Positions 1 to 10,441 of a stretch of 64,000 nt of DNA are shown here, in pieces. Source of the DNA: Lysobacteraceae bacterium (GTDB taxonomy: Bacteria; Pseudomonadota; Gammaproteobacteria; Nevskiales; Nevskiaceae); contig PNMW01000082.1 of the NCBI GenBank assembly GCA_013823855.1, forward strand, positions 1 to 64,000, given 5' to 3'. The position numbers and the translations under genes were made by a program. The notes under the pieces are model-generated. The model ran no database searches and was not told where the DNA came from. It was given only the letters and a program-made list of their open reading frames with translations. Each line of letters begins with the position of its first letter. Within the stretch, counting starts at the first letter, position 1.

Positions 1-55
1 GCTTTCCGGGTGCCTACAATCAAGTATCAATGCCAGAAGCCACACTTCGGAGATG

Positions 56-922
56 TTAGTGGGGAACGCGACCGCTCGATCTTCCTGATGACTTGCCAGA
101 GGTGCCGACGGCCGCGCGCATGAATCCGTCGAAGGCACGGTCGGACAGTAGACGGCGCATGAAGATCATCGGCTTGGCGCCAAATCCCACCGCGTATCGG
201 GTCTTGGGACGGCTGACCGTAACAGCTTTCGCGATCGTGTCTGCGATGAGTTCAGGCGGCGACTGGCGCTTTCGGCTGGCTTCACCAACCATCGACTCCG
301 CCATGGCATTGGCTTGGTCGCCATAGGGCCCATTCCCGGATACATCGCGCAGCTTGTTAGCGGCAATCCCGGCCCATTCGGTCTTGATGCCACCCGGCTC
401 GATCACGACAACATCAATGCCGAACGGCTGCAGTTCCAAACGCAGGCAATCGCTGATCGCTTCCAGTGCGAACTTGGTGCCGTGATACCAGGCTCCCAGC
501 GGGGTATGGATCTTGCCCCCCATCGACGTGATGTTGACGATCTTCCCCGAGCGCTGCGAACGCATGTGCGGTACTACCAATTGGATGAGGCGCACGGCAC
601 CGAACACATTGACGTCAAACTGGGCGCGGGCTTCGTCGAGGGGCACGTCCTCCACGGCGCCATAAGAACCATAGCCCGCGTTGTTGACCAAAACGTCGAT
701 GCGGCACGACGTGGCTAGGATCTCCTGAATGCCAGCCTGCATAGAAGCATCGTCCGTCACATCCATTGCTATTACATGGATTCCGGCGTTGGCGAGCGAC
801 TGCATCCGGTCCACGCGACGCGCTGCGCCGTAAACCGTATAGCCGAGGGCTTTCAACTTGCGCGCGGTGGCTTCGCCGATGCCGGAAGACGCGCCGGTCA
901 CGAGTGCAACTTTGGAGTTCAT
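56..922 (-). CDS. Short-chain dehydrogenase/reductase (SDR)
   Basis: 288-residue classical SDR, predicted to oxidise or reduce a small alcohol or ketone with NAD(P). The Rossmann glycine motif TGASSGIG lies at residues 9-16, NNAG at 80-83, the catalytic Ser at 133 and the YHGTK motif (Tyr146, Lys150) follows. The substrate cannot be read from sequence. An AGGA ribosome site sits 7 bases before the ATG at 922. It is the last gene of a minus-strand group with a TIP30-like protein and an AraC-type regulator, about 140 bp downstream of the former, so the regulator may control it. The family is certain; the function is open. Confidence 0.9.
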   Translation of the reverse strand: MNSKVALVTGASSGIGEATARKLKALGYTVYGAARRVDRMQSLANAGIHVIAMDVTDDASMQAGIQEILATSCRIDVLVNNAGYGSYGAVEDVPLDEARAQFDVNVFGAVRLIQLVVPHMRSQRSGKIVNITSMGGKIHTPLGAWYHGTKFALEAISDCLRLELQPFGIDVVVIEPGGIKTEWAGIAANKLRDVSGNGPYGDQANAMAESMVGEASRKRQSPPELIADTIAKAVTVSRPKTRYAVGFGAKPMIFMRRLLSDRAFDGFMRAAVGTSGKSSGRSSGRVPH

Positions 923-1061
923 ATCGCTGATCCTGAGTGGTGGGGGCTAGAGCCAGACGGCCACGGAAGCTCGCCTGCTATGCCATCCACTTTACGTAGC
1001 GAGTAACGCCACTTCTCTAGCGATGCGCGCCATCGTTCCAGCAAAATGCGCCACGAAGTGC

Positions 1062-1739
1062 TCAGTGCTCGCGACCTATCCTGGCGATTTCATCCGAGGC
1101 CAGCACCACGGTGCCTCGCGCTGAAGGCACCGTCTTGATGAGCGACTGCGCGACCGCACGCGCATGAACCGGCTGGTACTGTCGGGGCAAGATTGGCGCG
1201 AGCAGCTTTGCGATCGGAATGGCGATCTTTTCGCCTATCCGAACGGGCTGCTGCAAAGAGGACCGATCATCCAGTAGCAGTGAGGGCTGGGCGATCACGA
1301 GTGCGTCGAGATGCAGCGCTATCAGCGCCTCCTCCAGTTCGCCTTTCACGCGGTTGTAGAACATCGACGATTGCGGGCTGGCTCCAGCGGCGCTGACCAG
1401 GCCCGCGCGGGTCGCTCCAGCGCATACCGCTGCCTTGGCCGCAGAGAGGTTTGCATCCAGGTCCACAGCACGAAACGCTGCACGGCTGCCTGCAACCTTG
1501 ATGGTCGTGCCGAGGGCCAGATAAACCTCATCGACTGGAGCGAGTGCGGGCAAACGGCTGAAATCTGCCGAATGGATCTGGAGCTTGGGGTGATGGAGCG
1601 CCCAGGGCCTGCGACTAAGCGCCTGCACCGCGGCAACCGTGCGATCGGCAAGCAATGCCTGAAGAATCCGGCTTCCGACGAGACCCGTTGCACCGGCGAT
1701 CAGGATGCTTCTTCGTTGATTAGACGTCGACATTTGCAT
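1062..1739 (-). CDS. TIP30/HTATIP2-like NAD(P)-binding protein
   Basis: About 225 residues with an N-terminal Rossmann motif (IAGATGLVGSRIL). The middle reads CxGTTIKxAGS-like (here LALGTTIKVAGSRAAF), followed by FYNRVKGELE, the pattern of bacterial relatives of human HTATIP2/TIP30, an atypical SDR. No substrate is established. Three in-frame ATG codons lie at 1745, 1739 and 1733. An AAGG site directly before 1745 is best spaced (6 bases) for 1739, so that start is chosen. The AraC gene stops at 1748, so the two are almost certainly cotranscribed. A much longer in-frame extension upstream exists only as antisense-like sequence within the AraC gene and is rejected. Confidence 0.82.
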   Translation of the reverse strand: MQMSTSNQRRSILIAGATGLVGSRILQALLADRTVAAVQALSRRPWALHHPKLQIHSADFSRLPALAPVDEVYLALGTTIKVAGSRAAFRAVDLDANLSAAKAAVCAGATRAGLVSAAGASPQSSMFYNRVKGELEEALIALHLDALVIAQPSLLLDDRSSLQQPVRIGEKIAIPIAKLLAPILPRQYQPVHARAVAQSLIKTVPSARGTVVLASDEIARIGREH

Positions 1740-1747
1740 GTGCATCC

Positions 1748-2758
1748 TTAGTTCAAACGCGGAGCATGCCGAGTGCTGTCCGGGGTCTGGCCAGTCCAGC
1801 TCTGGTATGCACGATAGAAAGAATTGGGGTCCTCGAAACCGAGAAGAAAGGCAATTTCTCCCCCAGACATGGCAGTACTTTCCAGGTAGTGTCGCGCCAG
1901 GCTTTCCCGTGTGCGGTTGACCAAAGCACGGAAGGTCTCCCCCTCTTCTCCCAGGCGGCGCTGCAGAGTGCGTTTGCTCATTGTCAGGCGTTCGGCGACT
2001 ACCTCGGTAGTAGCCGAATTGCTGGGCAGCAGTTCCAGCAGCAGAGCCCGGACGCGTTCTGAGGTCGTCGCAGTCGCATCGAGTTCGCTGAGCCTGCGGC
2101 GCAGATCCGGCTCGAACACACGCCACATGCCTTCATTGACCGTCAGGAACGGGCGCAAAGCGTCTGCAGCGGAAAAGGTGACGCTCGGGTGAGGTCCGCG
2201 TCGAACCGGAACACCAAAAAATTTCTCATAACGCTCGCAATCAGCGAATGAGGGAAGATCGAGCAGGGTCACACGCGTCGCCTGAACGCGCTCACGCGTG
2301 GCAAGCCGCGCCAAGCGGATGAAGAACGCAAGCTCGGCCACTTGCAGTGAAGAGGGCGCGCCAGTTTGTGCCAACAGCCACCGTGGCGAAACAGACAGCT
2401 CGCCGGCGTTTCCCACATGCACTTCGAGGCTCATGGGCGCGACCAGCTGTTTGTACTTCGCGAGCCGCTGCACGGCCTGCATGAGATTGGCGCTGCACAG
2501 CGCTGCGAACAGTGGGGGGTTGAAAGATTCGGCCGTAACGGTTTCGACGATGCGCAAAGGAAACGTCGCGTCGCTGGCTTCTGCCTCCAGTCCACGCCAG
2601 AAGCGGAAATATTCCTCCGTGGAAATGGTCTGCCCGCCCCGGGACAGCAGATCTTCCGGAAGCCCCGCACGTCGAAGCACGTGCTGAGGCCGCAAGCCGA
2701 AGTCTTTCGGCAGAGCCTGCCAGCCGACATCCAGCGGAAAAGTTTGGTTGTGCTTCAT
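1748..2758 (-). CDS. AraC-family regulator with arabinose-binding-like N-terminal domain
   Basis: 336 residues. The N-terminal about 200 residues resemble the Arabinose_bd domain (PF12625) of OruR/ArgR-like AraC regulators. The C-terminal about 100 residues form the double HTH of AraC proteins (VAERLTMSKRTLQRRLGEEGETF, then IAFLLGFEDPNSFYRAY). It probably controls the adjacent TIP30-like and SDR genes, which follow in the same direction. The 744 bp upstream contains a 21-bp-periodic array, the spacing at which AraC proteins contact direct half-sites, so autoregulation is plausible but not shown. The inducer is unknown. Confidence 0.88.
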   Translation of the reverse strand: MKHNQTFPLDVGWQALPKDFGLRPQHVLRRAGLPEDLLSRGGQTISTEEYFRFWRGLEAEASDATFPLRIVETVTAESFNPPLFAALCSANLMQAVQRLAKYKQLVAPMSLEVHVGNAGELSVSPRWLLAQTGAPSSLQVAELAFFIRLARLATRERVQATRVTLLDLPSFADCERYEKFFGVPVRRGPHPSVTFSAADALRPFLTVNEGMWRVFEPDLRRRLSELDATATTSERVRALLLELLPSNSATTEVVAERLTMSKRTLQRRLGEEGETFRALVNRTRESLARHYLESTAMSGGEIAFLLGFEDPNSFYRAYQSWTGQTPDSTRHAPRLN

Positions 2759-3502
2759 AGCCCTCTATCGTCAGTTCCGAGCTGAGGCCAATCCGCTGCC
2801 CAGTTCCCGGATCAGTGTAGAGCCTTGACCGTGCTATCAACATTCAGATTGCGCCATTCAAGCGGCAATTTGCGCCAAGTCGGTGTGAGGCACCGTAGCG
2901 TGGCGCTGGTGTGCAACGACGTGGCGCCTGTGCGCAGGATGGTGGCGCAACTGCGCATCGACTCGGCGGCATGCAGCTTGCCGGTGGCAGTGAGCGGGCC
3001 TGTCGGGGTTGCTGCCCAGCCTCTAAGGTGCTGAAGCACAAGTCGGCTGGCGTTGATCGATTAAACCTTGTGGCGCTGCCGCGCAGGTGCGCGCCGTTTT
3101 GTAGTCCGCGTCTCCCGGCGTCCGTTGAGGCGGTAGTCGCAGCAAAAGGTAACAGTGCCGCCGGGCGATATCGTCACGTACGCCCTGTCCGGCCAGAAAC
3201 CTTATGAATCCCGGATTTTAGGCTTCAGGTTTGGGAGTGCCGCATCAATCAGCATCGAGGTTTTCTCTGGCTTGCGACAGCTTTACAGTCAGGTTTTGCC
3301 ATCAAGGACCTGGAGACCCGCTGTTGTCCGAACAGCGAATGGGCGTGTCTAGATCCGGCTTCGATTCTTCCCGTCAGCTCTACCGCCGATTCTTTCTGCT
3401 GGCCTGCGATCACCGCCGATAGGTGAAGCGGCTCATATTTTTATAAATCAAAACATGACGTCATTTTTCGATCATCGGGGACGATCCTCGAAGGACATAG
3501 AT
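2759..3502. other. 744-bp gene-free region between guaA and the AraC gene
   Basis: No reading frame here has a recognisable protein or a convincing ribosome site. The left third carries the 21-bp array described separately. From about 3040 to 3440 I see no gene, RNA or repeat. The right end (3440-3500) is AT-rich, with a TGACGTCA palindrome near 3454, and is the 3' side of guaA. No strong terminator is visible after guaA: an imperfect stem at about 3469-3492 lacks a T-tract on the minus strand. Confidence 0.6.
2848..3007. repeat. 21-bp periodic tandem array upstream of the AraC gene
   Basis: GCGC or near-GCGC cores begin at 2851 and 2872, then after a 31-bp step at 2903, 2924, 2945, 2966 (GCGG) and 2987 (GCAG). 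Most cores are preceded by GTG. The three best units also share a second TGYGCA element at 2910, 2931 and 2952, again exactly 21 bp apart. Steps of 21 and 31 bp are about two and three helical turns, so all cores face the same side of DNA. The array ends about 90 bp before the araC start. It could be an operator array or a decayed minisatellite. Confidence 0.6.
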
Positions 3503-5119
3503 TCACTCCCACTCGATCGTCGCCGGCGGCTTGCCCGAGATGTCGTAGACGACGCGCGACACGCCGTCGATCTCGTTGACGATCCGCAAGGACACTTTTT
3601 CCAGCAGTTCGTACGGCAGCCGCGCCCAGCGGGCGGTCATGAAATCGATGGTCTCGACGGCACGAATCGCGATCACCGGGGCGTAGCGGCGGCCGTCGCC
3701 GGTGACGCCGACCGATTTCACCGGCAGGAACACGGCGAACGCCTGTGAGGTCTTGTCGTACCAGCCGGCAGCGCGCAGTTCTTCGATGAAGATGTGATCG
3801 GCCAGCCGCAAGGTATCGGCCGCTTCCTTGGTCACTTCACCGAGGATGCGGACGCCGAGGCCCGGCCCCGGGAATGGATGGCGGTAGACCATGTCGCGCG
3901 GCAGGCCGAGTTCGACACCGATCTTGCGGACTTCGTCCTTGAACAGCTCGCGCAGCGGCTCGACGAGCTTCAGCTTCATGTGCTCGGGCAGGCCACCGAC
4001 GTTGTGATGACTCTTGATCAGGTGCGCCTTGCCGGTCTTGGCACCGGCGGACTCGATGACATCCGGGTAGATCGTGCCCTGGGCCAGGAAGTCGACTCCG
4101 GAAATCTTGGTCGCTTCTTCGTCGAACACCTCGACGAACAGCCGGCCGATGATCTTGCGCTTGGCTTCCGGGTCGGACACACCTTTCAGCGCGCCGAGGA
4201 AGCGCGCTTCGGCGTCGACCCTGATGACCTTGACCCCGAGGTTCCTGGCGAAGATCTGCATGACCTGATCGCCTTCGTGATGGCGCAGCAGGCCGTGATC
4301 GACGAACACGCAGGTCAGCTGGTCGCCGATCGCCTTGTGCAGCATCGCCGCGACCACCGAGGAATCGACGCCGCCGGACAAGCCGAGCAGCACTCGGCCG
4401 TTGCCGACCTGGGCGCGGACCTTGTCGATCGCATCGTGAATGATGTTGTCGGCCGTCCAGGCGTTGCCGCAGCCGCAGATCTCGTGGACGAAGCGCGAAT
4501 AGATGCGCGTGCCCTGCGTCGTATGGGTGACTTCCGGATGGAACTGCAGGCCGTAGTAGCGGCGTGCTTCGTCGGCGATGCCAGCGATCGGCACATCGCG
4601 GGTGCTGGCGATCAGCTTGAAGCCGGGCGGAATCTCGACGACGCGGTCGCCGTGGCTCATCCAGACATCGAGCAGGCCGTGGCCTTCTTCGCTGACCCGG
4701 TCCTCGATATCGCGCAGCAGTTCGGAGTGGCCGCGCGCGCGGATTTCGGCATAGCCGAACTCCTTGGAATCGTGCGCCTCGACCTTGCCGCCCAGCTGAT
4801 GCGCCATCGCCTGCAGGCCGTAGCAGATGCCGAGCACCGGCACCTTCAGCTCCCAGACCGCGTCACGCACGCGCGGCGCCTTCAGCTGGGTGACCGACTC
4901 CGGACCGCCGGACAGGATCACGCCTTTCGGCGCGAACGCGCGCACCTCGTCCTCGGACATGTCCCAGGGATGCAGCTCGCAGTAGACACCGAGCTCGCGA
5001 ACCCGGCGAGCGATCAGCTGCGTGTACTGGGAGCCGAAATCGAGAATCAGAATCCGGTCGGCATGGATATCTGGAGTTGGCGTCGGGATCTGCTTCACGG
5101 CAACGGCAGCAGCGGTCAT
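3503..5119 (-). CDS. guaA: GMP synthase (glutamine-hydrolysing)
   Basis: 538 residues. It converts XMP to GMP using ATP and glutamine, the last step of de novo GMP synthesis, in the cytoplasm. The N-terminal class-I glutamine amidotransferase domain has the nucleophile in GICYGLQ (Cys99) and the FHPEVTHT histidine/glutamate pair near 185. The ATP-pyrophosphatase domain carries SGGVDSS near 245. The C-terminal dimerisation domain ends in the conserved TIEWE. The start at 5119 leaves 7 bases to the guaB stop. A longer in-frame start at 5182 would overlap guaB. It is cotranscribed with guaB. Confidence 0.97.
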   Translation of the reverse strand: MTAAAVAVKQIPTPTPDIHADRILILDFGSQYTQLIARRVRELGVYCELHPWDMSEDEVRAFAPKGVILSGGPESVTQLKAPRVRDAVWELKVPVLGICYGLQAMAHQLGGKVEAHDSKEFGYAEIRARGHSELLRDIEDRVSEEGHGLLDVWMSHGDRVVEIPPGFKLIASTRDVPIAGIADEARRYYGLQFHPEVTHTTQGTRIYSRFVHEICGCGNAWTADNIIHDAIDKVRAQVGNGRVLLGLSGGVDSSVVAAMLHKAIGDQLTCVFVDHGLLRHHEGDQVMQIFARNLGVKVIRVDAEARFLGALKGVSDPEAKRKIIGRLFVEVFDEEATKISGVDFLAQGTIYPDVIESAGAKTGKAHLIKSHHNVGGLPEHMKLKLVEPLRELFKDEVRKIGVELGLPRDMVYRHPFPGPGLGVRILGEVTKEAADTLRLADHIFIEELRAAGWYDKTSQAFAVFLPVKSVGVTGDGRRYAPVIAIRAVETIDFMTARWARLPYELLEKVSLRIVNEIDGVSRVVYDISGKPPATIEWE

Positions 5120-5126
5120 CGGAAGT

Positions 5127-6614
<1,488 letters not shown>

Positions 6615-6635
6615 TTACGGCTCCGTCAAAGCGAT

Positions 6636-6641
6636 ATTATA
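6636..6641 (-). promoter_or_regulatory. Candidate -10 box of guaB
   Basis: A perfect TATAAT (minus strand) lies 22-27 bases upstream of the guaB ATG, so the leader would be very short. No good -35 match is seen at 16-18 bp. The promoter may depend on upstream elements or an activator. Confidence 0.5.
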
Positions 6642-6749
6642 CGCAACGCTTCAGCCTCGAACCGACGCCATGTCCACGCTGTACTCGCCAGGCCCGAAGC
6701 CGCCCCATCACCGCGATGCGCAACGCGCCCGCCTGATCGGCGCCACCGG

Positions 6750-8099
6750 ATGAACAGCCCAGCCGGCGGCAGCGCCCGCACCGTCTACGCGGTCTCCGAG
6801 CTGGCCGACATCCTGCGCGGCCTGCTCGAGGACAGCCTGCCCAGCGTCTGGGTGTCCGGCGAGATCTCCAATTTTTCCCGCCCGGCATCCGGCCACTGGT
6901 ACTTCACGCTCAAGGACGATCGCGCCCAGCTGCGCTGCGCGATGTTCAAGAACGCCAACTACTACGTCCGGCCGCAGCCCAGAGACGGTGACGCGGTGCT
7001 GGTGCGCGCCAAGGTCGGGATTTATCCCGCGCGCGGCGAGCTGCAGATGATCGTCGAGCATCTTGAAGCGGCGGGCACCGGCGCCTTGCTGCGCGCCTTC
7101 GAGCAGCTGAAGGCGAAGCTCGCCGCCGAAGGCCTGTTCGACGCAGCGCTGAAGCGCCCATTGCCGGCGGTGCCACGCGTGATCGGCGTGATCACCTCCG
7201 GCACCGGTGCCGCGCTTCAGGACATCCTCAACGCCCTCGCCCGCCGCTGGCCGCTGGCCGAAGTCGCCTTGTATCCGGTGCCGGTGCAGGGCAGCCAGGC
7301 GCCGCCGGCGATCGTCCGTGCGCTGCGCGAACTGCCGCAGCGGGCGCCTGCCGACGTGATCCTGCTGGCCCGCGGCGGCGGCTCGCTGGAAGACCTCTGG
7401 GCGTTCAACGACGAAGCGGTGGCGCGGGCGATTCGCGCCTGCCCGGTGCCGGTGGTATCCGGCGTCGGTCACGAGATCGACTTCACGATTGCCGACTTTG
7501 CCGCCGATGTCCGCGCCGCCACGCCGACCGCCGCCGCCGAGTTGGCCACACCCGATATCGCCGAACGCTATGCGCGCATCGACACCCTCGACATCGGCCT
7601 GATCGGTCAGGTCCAGCGACGCCTCCAGCAGGCACGCGAGCAGACACTGCAACTGGCCGGACGTCTGCAGCGCCTGCATCCGGGCCGTCGCCTGCAGGAA
7701 CGGGCGCAGCGGCTCGACGAACTCGACCAGCGACTGCGCCATGCGATGCAGCAGCGCCTGGCGACCCGCCGTGAAGCGCTCAGCCTGCGCAGCCGGCGCT
7801 TCGAGGCGGCCGCGCCGCTGGCGCGAGTGACCCAGCTGCGCGAGCGGCTGCGGCTGCTCGCCGATCGCCTGCAGCGCAGCGGTCGCGTCACGCTGGTCGA
7901 ACGCGGCGCGAGGCTGCGGCAGGCGGAAGCGCTGCTCAACAGCCTCAACCCGTCGGCCGTGCTGCAGCGAGGCTATGCGCTGGCGATGGCCGCCGATGGC
8001 CGCGTGCTGCATGGCGACGACGAGGTCACGGCCGGTGATCGCGTGACCGTACGGCTGGCGCGCGGCGGCTTCGACGCCGAGGTGCTGCCGAGGCGCTAG
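6750..8099 (+). CDS. xseA: Exodeoxyribonuclease VII large subunit
   Basis: 449 residues. This is the catalytic subunit of ExoVII, a cytoplasmic single-strand DNA exonuclease. The N-terminal OB-fold (VWVSGEISNFSRPASGHWYFTLKD) binds ssDNA. The central catalytic domain includes GVITSGTGAALQDI, ARGGGSLEDLWAFNDE and SGVGHEIDFTIADFAADVRAATPTAAAE. A long Arg/Leu-rich coiled-coil follows and the C-terminus is SLNPSAVLQRGYA. The ATG at 6750 overlaps the stop of a 27-codon frame (6670-6753), which may be a leader peptide. xseB is not in the window. Confidence 0.95.
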   Translation: MNSPAGGSARTVYAVSELADILRGLLEDSLPSVWVSGEISNFSRPASGHWYFTLKDDRAQLRCAMFKNANYYVRPQPRDGDAVLVRAKVGIYPARGELQMIVEHLEAAGTGALLRAFEQLKAKLAAEGLFDAALKRPLPAVPRVIGVITSGTGAALQDILNALARRWPLAEVALYPVPVQGSQAPPAIVRALRELPQRAPADVILLARGGGSLEDLWAFNDEAVARAIRACPVPVVSGVGHEIDFTIADFAADVRAATPTAAAELATPDIAERYARIDTLDIGLIGQVQRRLQQAREQTLQLAGRLQRLHPGRRLQERAQRLDELDQRLRHAMQQRLATRREALSLRSRRFEAAAPLARVTQLRERLRLLADRLQRSGRVTLVERGARLRQAEALLNSLNPSAVLQRGYALAMAADGRVLHGDDEVTAGDRVTVRLARGGFDAEVLPRR

Positions 8100-8238
8100 A
8101 TGCGGCGGAAGCCCCCGGCCGACCGCCGCGCGATCGATCGGAACCGTGGCCGGGAATTGCCCGCGCGAGGTCCTGCTTCCTGCGGCAGCCGCGCTTCGCG
8201 AAGTCTGCGTTCTCCACGCGAGAACGGCGTCGGGCGAT

Positions 8239-10404
8239 TCACCTGACCACGTCGGCCCAGTCGGACACGATCCGCCCGCCATTGCCGCCATCGGTGGCGT
8301 TGTACAGATCGATACCGTCGCGCACCTTCTGGCCGCCATCGCGGGTCAGCGGCCGGAACAGGAAACCGACGCTGCGCCGCGTCGAACGCGGGAACACCAG
8401 ATCGAACGGCAGATTCAGGAAAAAACCTTTGTCGAACGAGCCTTCGCCGAACACCCGCGCCGGCACGTCGGTGAAGGTCGCGAACACGCCGAGCGTCGCG
8501 CCGCTCCTGAATTCGCGCGCCATCTCGATCGTCGTGCCCCAGTCCTTCGCCAGATAGCGGCCGTAGCTGAGCTTCGCCTTCAGGCCGTACCAAGGAAAGT
8601 CGTAGTACAGGTTCAGATGGCCGGTGGCGACGCGGTAGTCGCGGAAATTGAAACGCACCGCAAAGTCGCGCTGCTGCACGACGTTGGCGTCGATGCCCAT
8701 GGCCCAGCGCTGGAAATGCGGCCGCCACAGCACTTCGGAGGCGACACCGCCGTACATATCCTCGAACAGGCCCGCCGACAATCGGGCGTAGACGCCCGAA
8801 GCCGGCGACCAGATGTAGTTGGTCTCCAGCCGGCTGACCGCCTGCTGCCCCTGCTGCAGGTACTCGACGATGTCGCTGCGAACACGCGGCAGCTGGCTGT
8901 TCGACTGCAGCGCGATCTGGTCGAAGTTGTTCACCAGGTTGAACGACAGCGCGGCACTGAAACTCAAATGCTCGGTCGGCCGGAAATCGCCGGTCAGGCG
9001 CCACAGCAACTGGCCAAAGTAGAAGCCGTCGGGTCCGCCGATCTGCTGGCGGAAGCCGGGGCCGGTGTCCCAGCCGAACATCGGCAGCTTCATCAGACCC
9101 TGGACATCGGCATCGCGATGATCCGGCTGGACCGGATCGAGGTCGGCGCTGCGACGGATCTCCTCGGGGCTGCCGCGGAACTGCGCGAACTTCTCGAATT
9201 CGGCTCGGTTGACGGCCATCCGCCAGGTCTCGACACCGACATCGATACCGACCACGGTGATCCGGTCGACCCACGGCGGCAGCACGCCGCTGACTGCACG
9301 AATGGCACGGCCCGCCACCAGGGTGGCGCTGCGATAGCGCTGCTGTTCGATCCAGACCACGGCCATGCGGCTCGCCGGCTGCAGATCGAGCGCCGACAGC
9401 GCGAACGACTGCTGGGCCAGCACGCCGGCCACCTGGGTGGTCAGCGCGGCCAGTTCGGCGGCTTCGATCCGTTCCGGCGCCGGGCTCAGCAGCGTTGCCG
9501 GATCGCGGATCCGGATCGTCGGCGGCAGCGGATCCAGTGTCTTCTGCGGGCCGCGGCCGGTATCCAGATTGGTCCGCAGCGACAGCCGGAAGCTCAGCCG
9601 TTCGCCGCGTTCATAGCCGAGGCCGAGATGAAAGCCGTCGCTGACTTCGTAGTCGGCGCCGACGTTGACCGGAAGGCTTTGCCGGATCGACGAACCGGTA
9701 CCGCGCTCGTTGCTGTAGTCGTTGCCGTCGTACTCGAGTTGCAGGCTCAGTCCATCGACTGGCGTATGCCACTGCACGCCGCCGAACGGGCCGATGGTGC
9801 CGCCGGTAAACAGGCGACCGATGCCGCTGCCACCCGGTGTCGACGTCGACGTGCCGGTGCCGGTTCGATCGCGGTCGAAACGGTCGGCAAGCCGGGTCAG
9901 CGGATTGCGCAGGTCGCCGCCTTCGCCCAGCCGTCCCCAGCCGAGGCCGAAGCTGAAGTCCCAGTCGTACCAGCGGCGGCTGGCGACCAGATACTCGCCG
10001 CCGAACACGCCGGTGCCGCCGAAATCCTGGATGCCGATCGCGATCTGCGGCCAGTGCGCCCCTTCTTCGATCAATCGCAGCTTGAAGCCGAAGCTGCGGT
10101 CCTTGTACGACTGGAAGCCGCTGAACGACTCGGGGCCGTAAGGCCGGTCGATGACGTCGGTGTAACGAAATACCGCTTCGAAGCCCGGCAGGGGCGCCGC
10201 GAAGATCTGGATCTGGTTGTACGGCTTGATGCTGGAAACGCCGGCACCGAGCGTCCCCTCGGCGGCAAACCGAGCGGTTGGCGTCTGCAGCAGGCCGACA
10301 CCGCCGAAATCGTTCAGGCTCGGGGTGCCGTCCGCCGACGCGGCTGGCGCCCCGGCCAGCGCCAGCACCAAGAGCGTTCCGCGCAGCGCGGACGGACAGC
10401 ACAT
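8239..10404 (-). CDS. yjbH: YjbH-family outer-membrane exopolysaccharide protein
   Basis: About 721 residues with an export signal (hydrophobic LVLALAGAPAASA after a short basic stretch). The mature start (SLNDFGGVGLLQTPTARFAAEGTLGAG) is typical of YjbH (PF06082). The remainder is rich in alternating aromatic/polar segments (YDWDFSFGLGWGRL, HFQRWAMGIDANVVQQRDF) as in outer-membrane beta-barrels. In E. coli the yjbEFGH operon affects extracellular polysaccharide. It lies 37 bp downstream of the SLBB export gene. The ATG at 10404 is preferred over an in-frame TTG at 10422; no strong ribosome site decides it. Confidence 0.85.
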   Translation of the reverse strand: MCCPSALRGTLLVLALAGAPAASADGTPSLNDFGGVGLLQTPTARFAAEGTLGAGVSSIKPYNQIQIFAAPLPGFEAVFRYTDVIDRPYGPESFSGFQSYKDRSFGFKLRLIEEGAHWPQIAIGIQDFGGTGVFGGEYLVASRRWYDWDFSFGLGWGRLGEGGDLRNPLTRLADRFDRDRTGTGTSTSTPGGSGIGRLFTGGTIGPFGGVQWHTPVDGLSLQLEYDGNDYSNERGTGSSIRQSLPVNVGADYEVSDGFHLGLGYERGERLSFRLSLRTNLDTGRGPQKTLDPLPPTIRIRDPATLLSPAPERIEAAELAALTTQVAGVLAQQSFALSALDLQPASRMAVVWIEQQRYRSATLVAGRAIRAVSGVLPPWVDRITVVGIDVGVETWRMAVNRAEFEKFAQFRGSPEEIRRSADLDPVQPDHRDADVQGLMKLPMFGWDTGPGFRQQIGGPDGFYFGQLLWRLTGDFRPTEHLSFSAALSFNLVNNFDQIALQSNSQLPRVRSDIVEYLQQGQQAVSRLETNYIWSPASGVYARLSAGLFEDMYGGVASEVLWRPHFQRWAMGIDANVVQQRDFAVRFNFRDYRVATGHLNLYYDFPWYGLKAKLSYGRYLAKDWGTTIEMAREFRSGATLGVFATFTDVPARVFGEGSFDKGFFLNLPFDLVFPRSTRRSVGFLFRPLTRDGGQKVRDGIDLYNATDGGNGGRIVSDWADVVR

Positions 10405-10441
10405 CGGGAACGGCGGGCGCAAGAAATCGGCCGGTCGGCGA

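Noticed and set aside
2812..3039. 75-codon minus-strand frame with a heptad ATxLHT-like repeat
   Set aside because: The peptide repeat only reflects the 21-bp DNA periodicity; no ribosome site or homology is evident.
3155..3352. 65-codon plus-strand frame in the guaA-araC gap
   Set aside because: No recognisable protein features and no good ribosome site.
3469..3492. Possible terminator after guaA
   Set aside because: The stem has a two-base mismatch bubble and no T-tract on the minus strand.
6708..8339. 543-codon minus-strand frame opposite xseA
   Set aside because: Low-complexity Arg/Ala/His composition and complete overlap with a certain gene.
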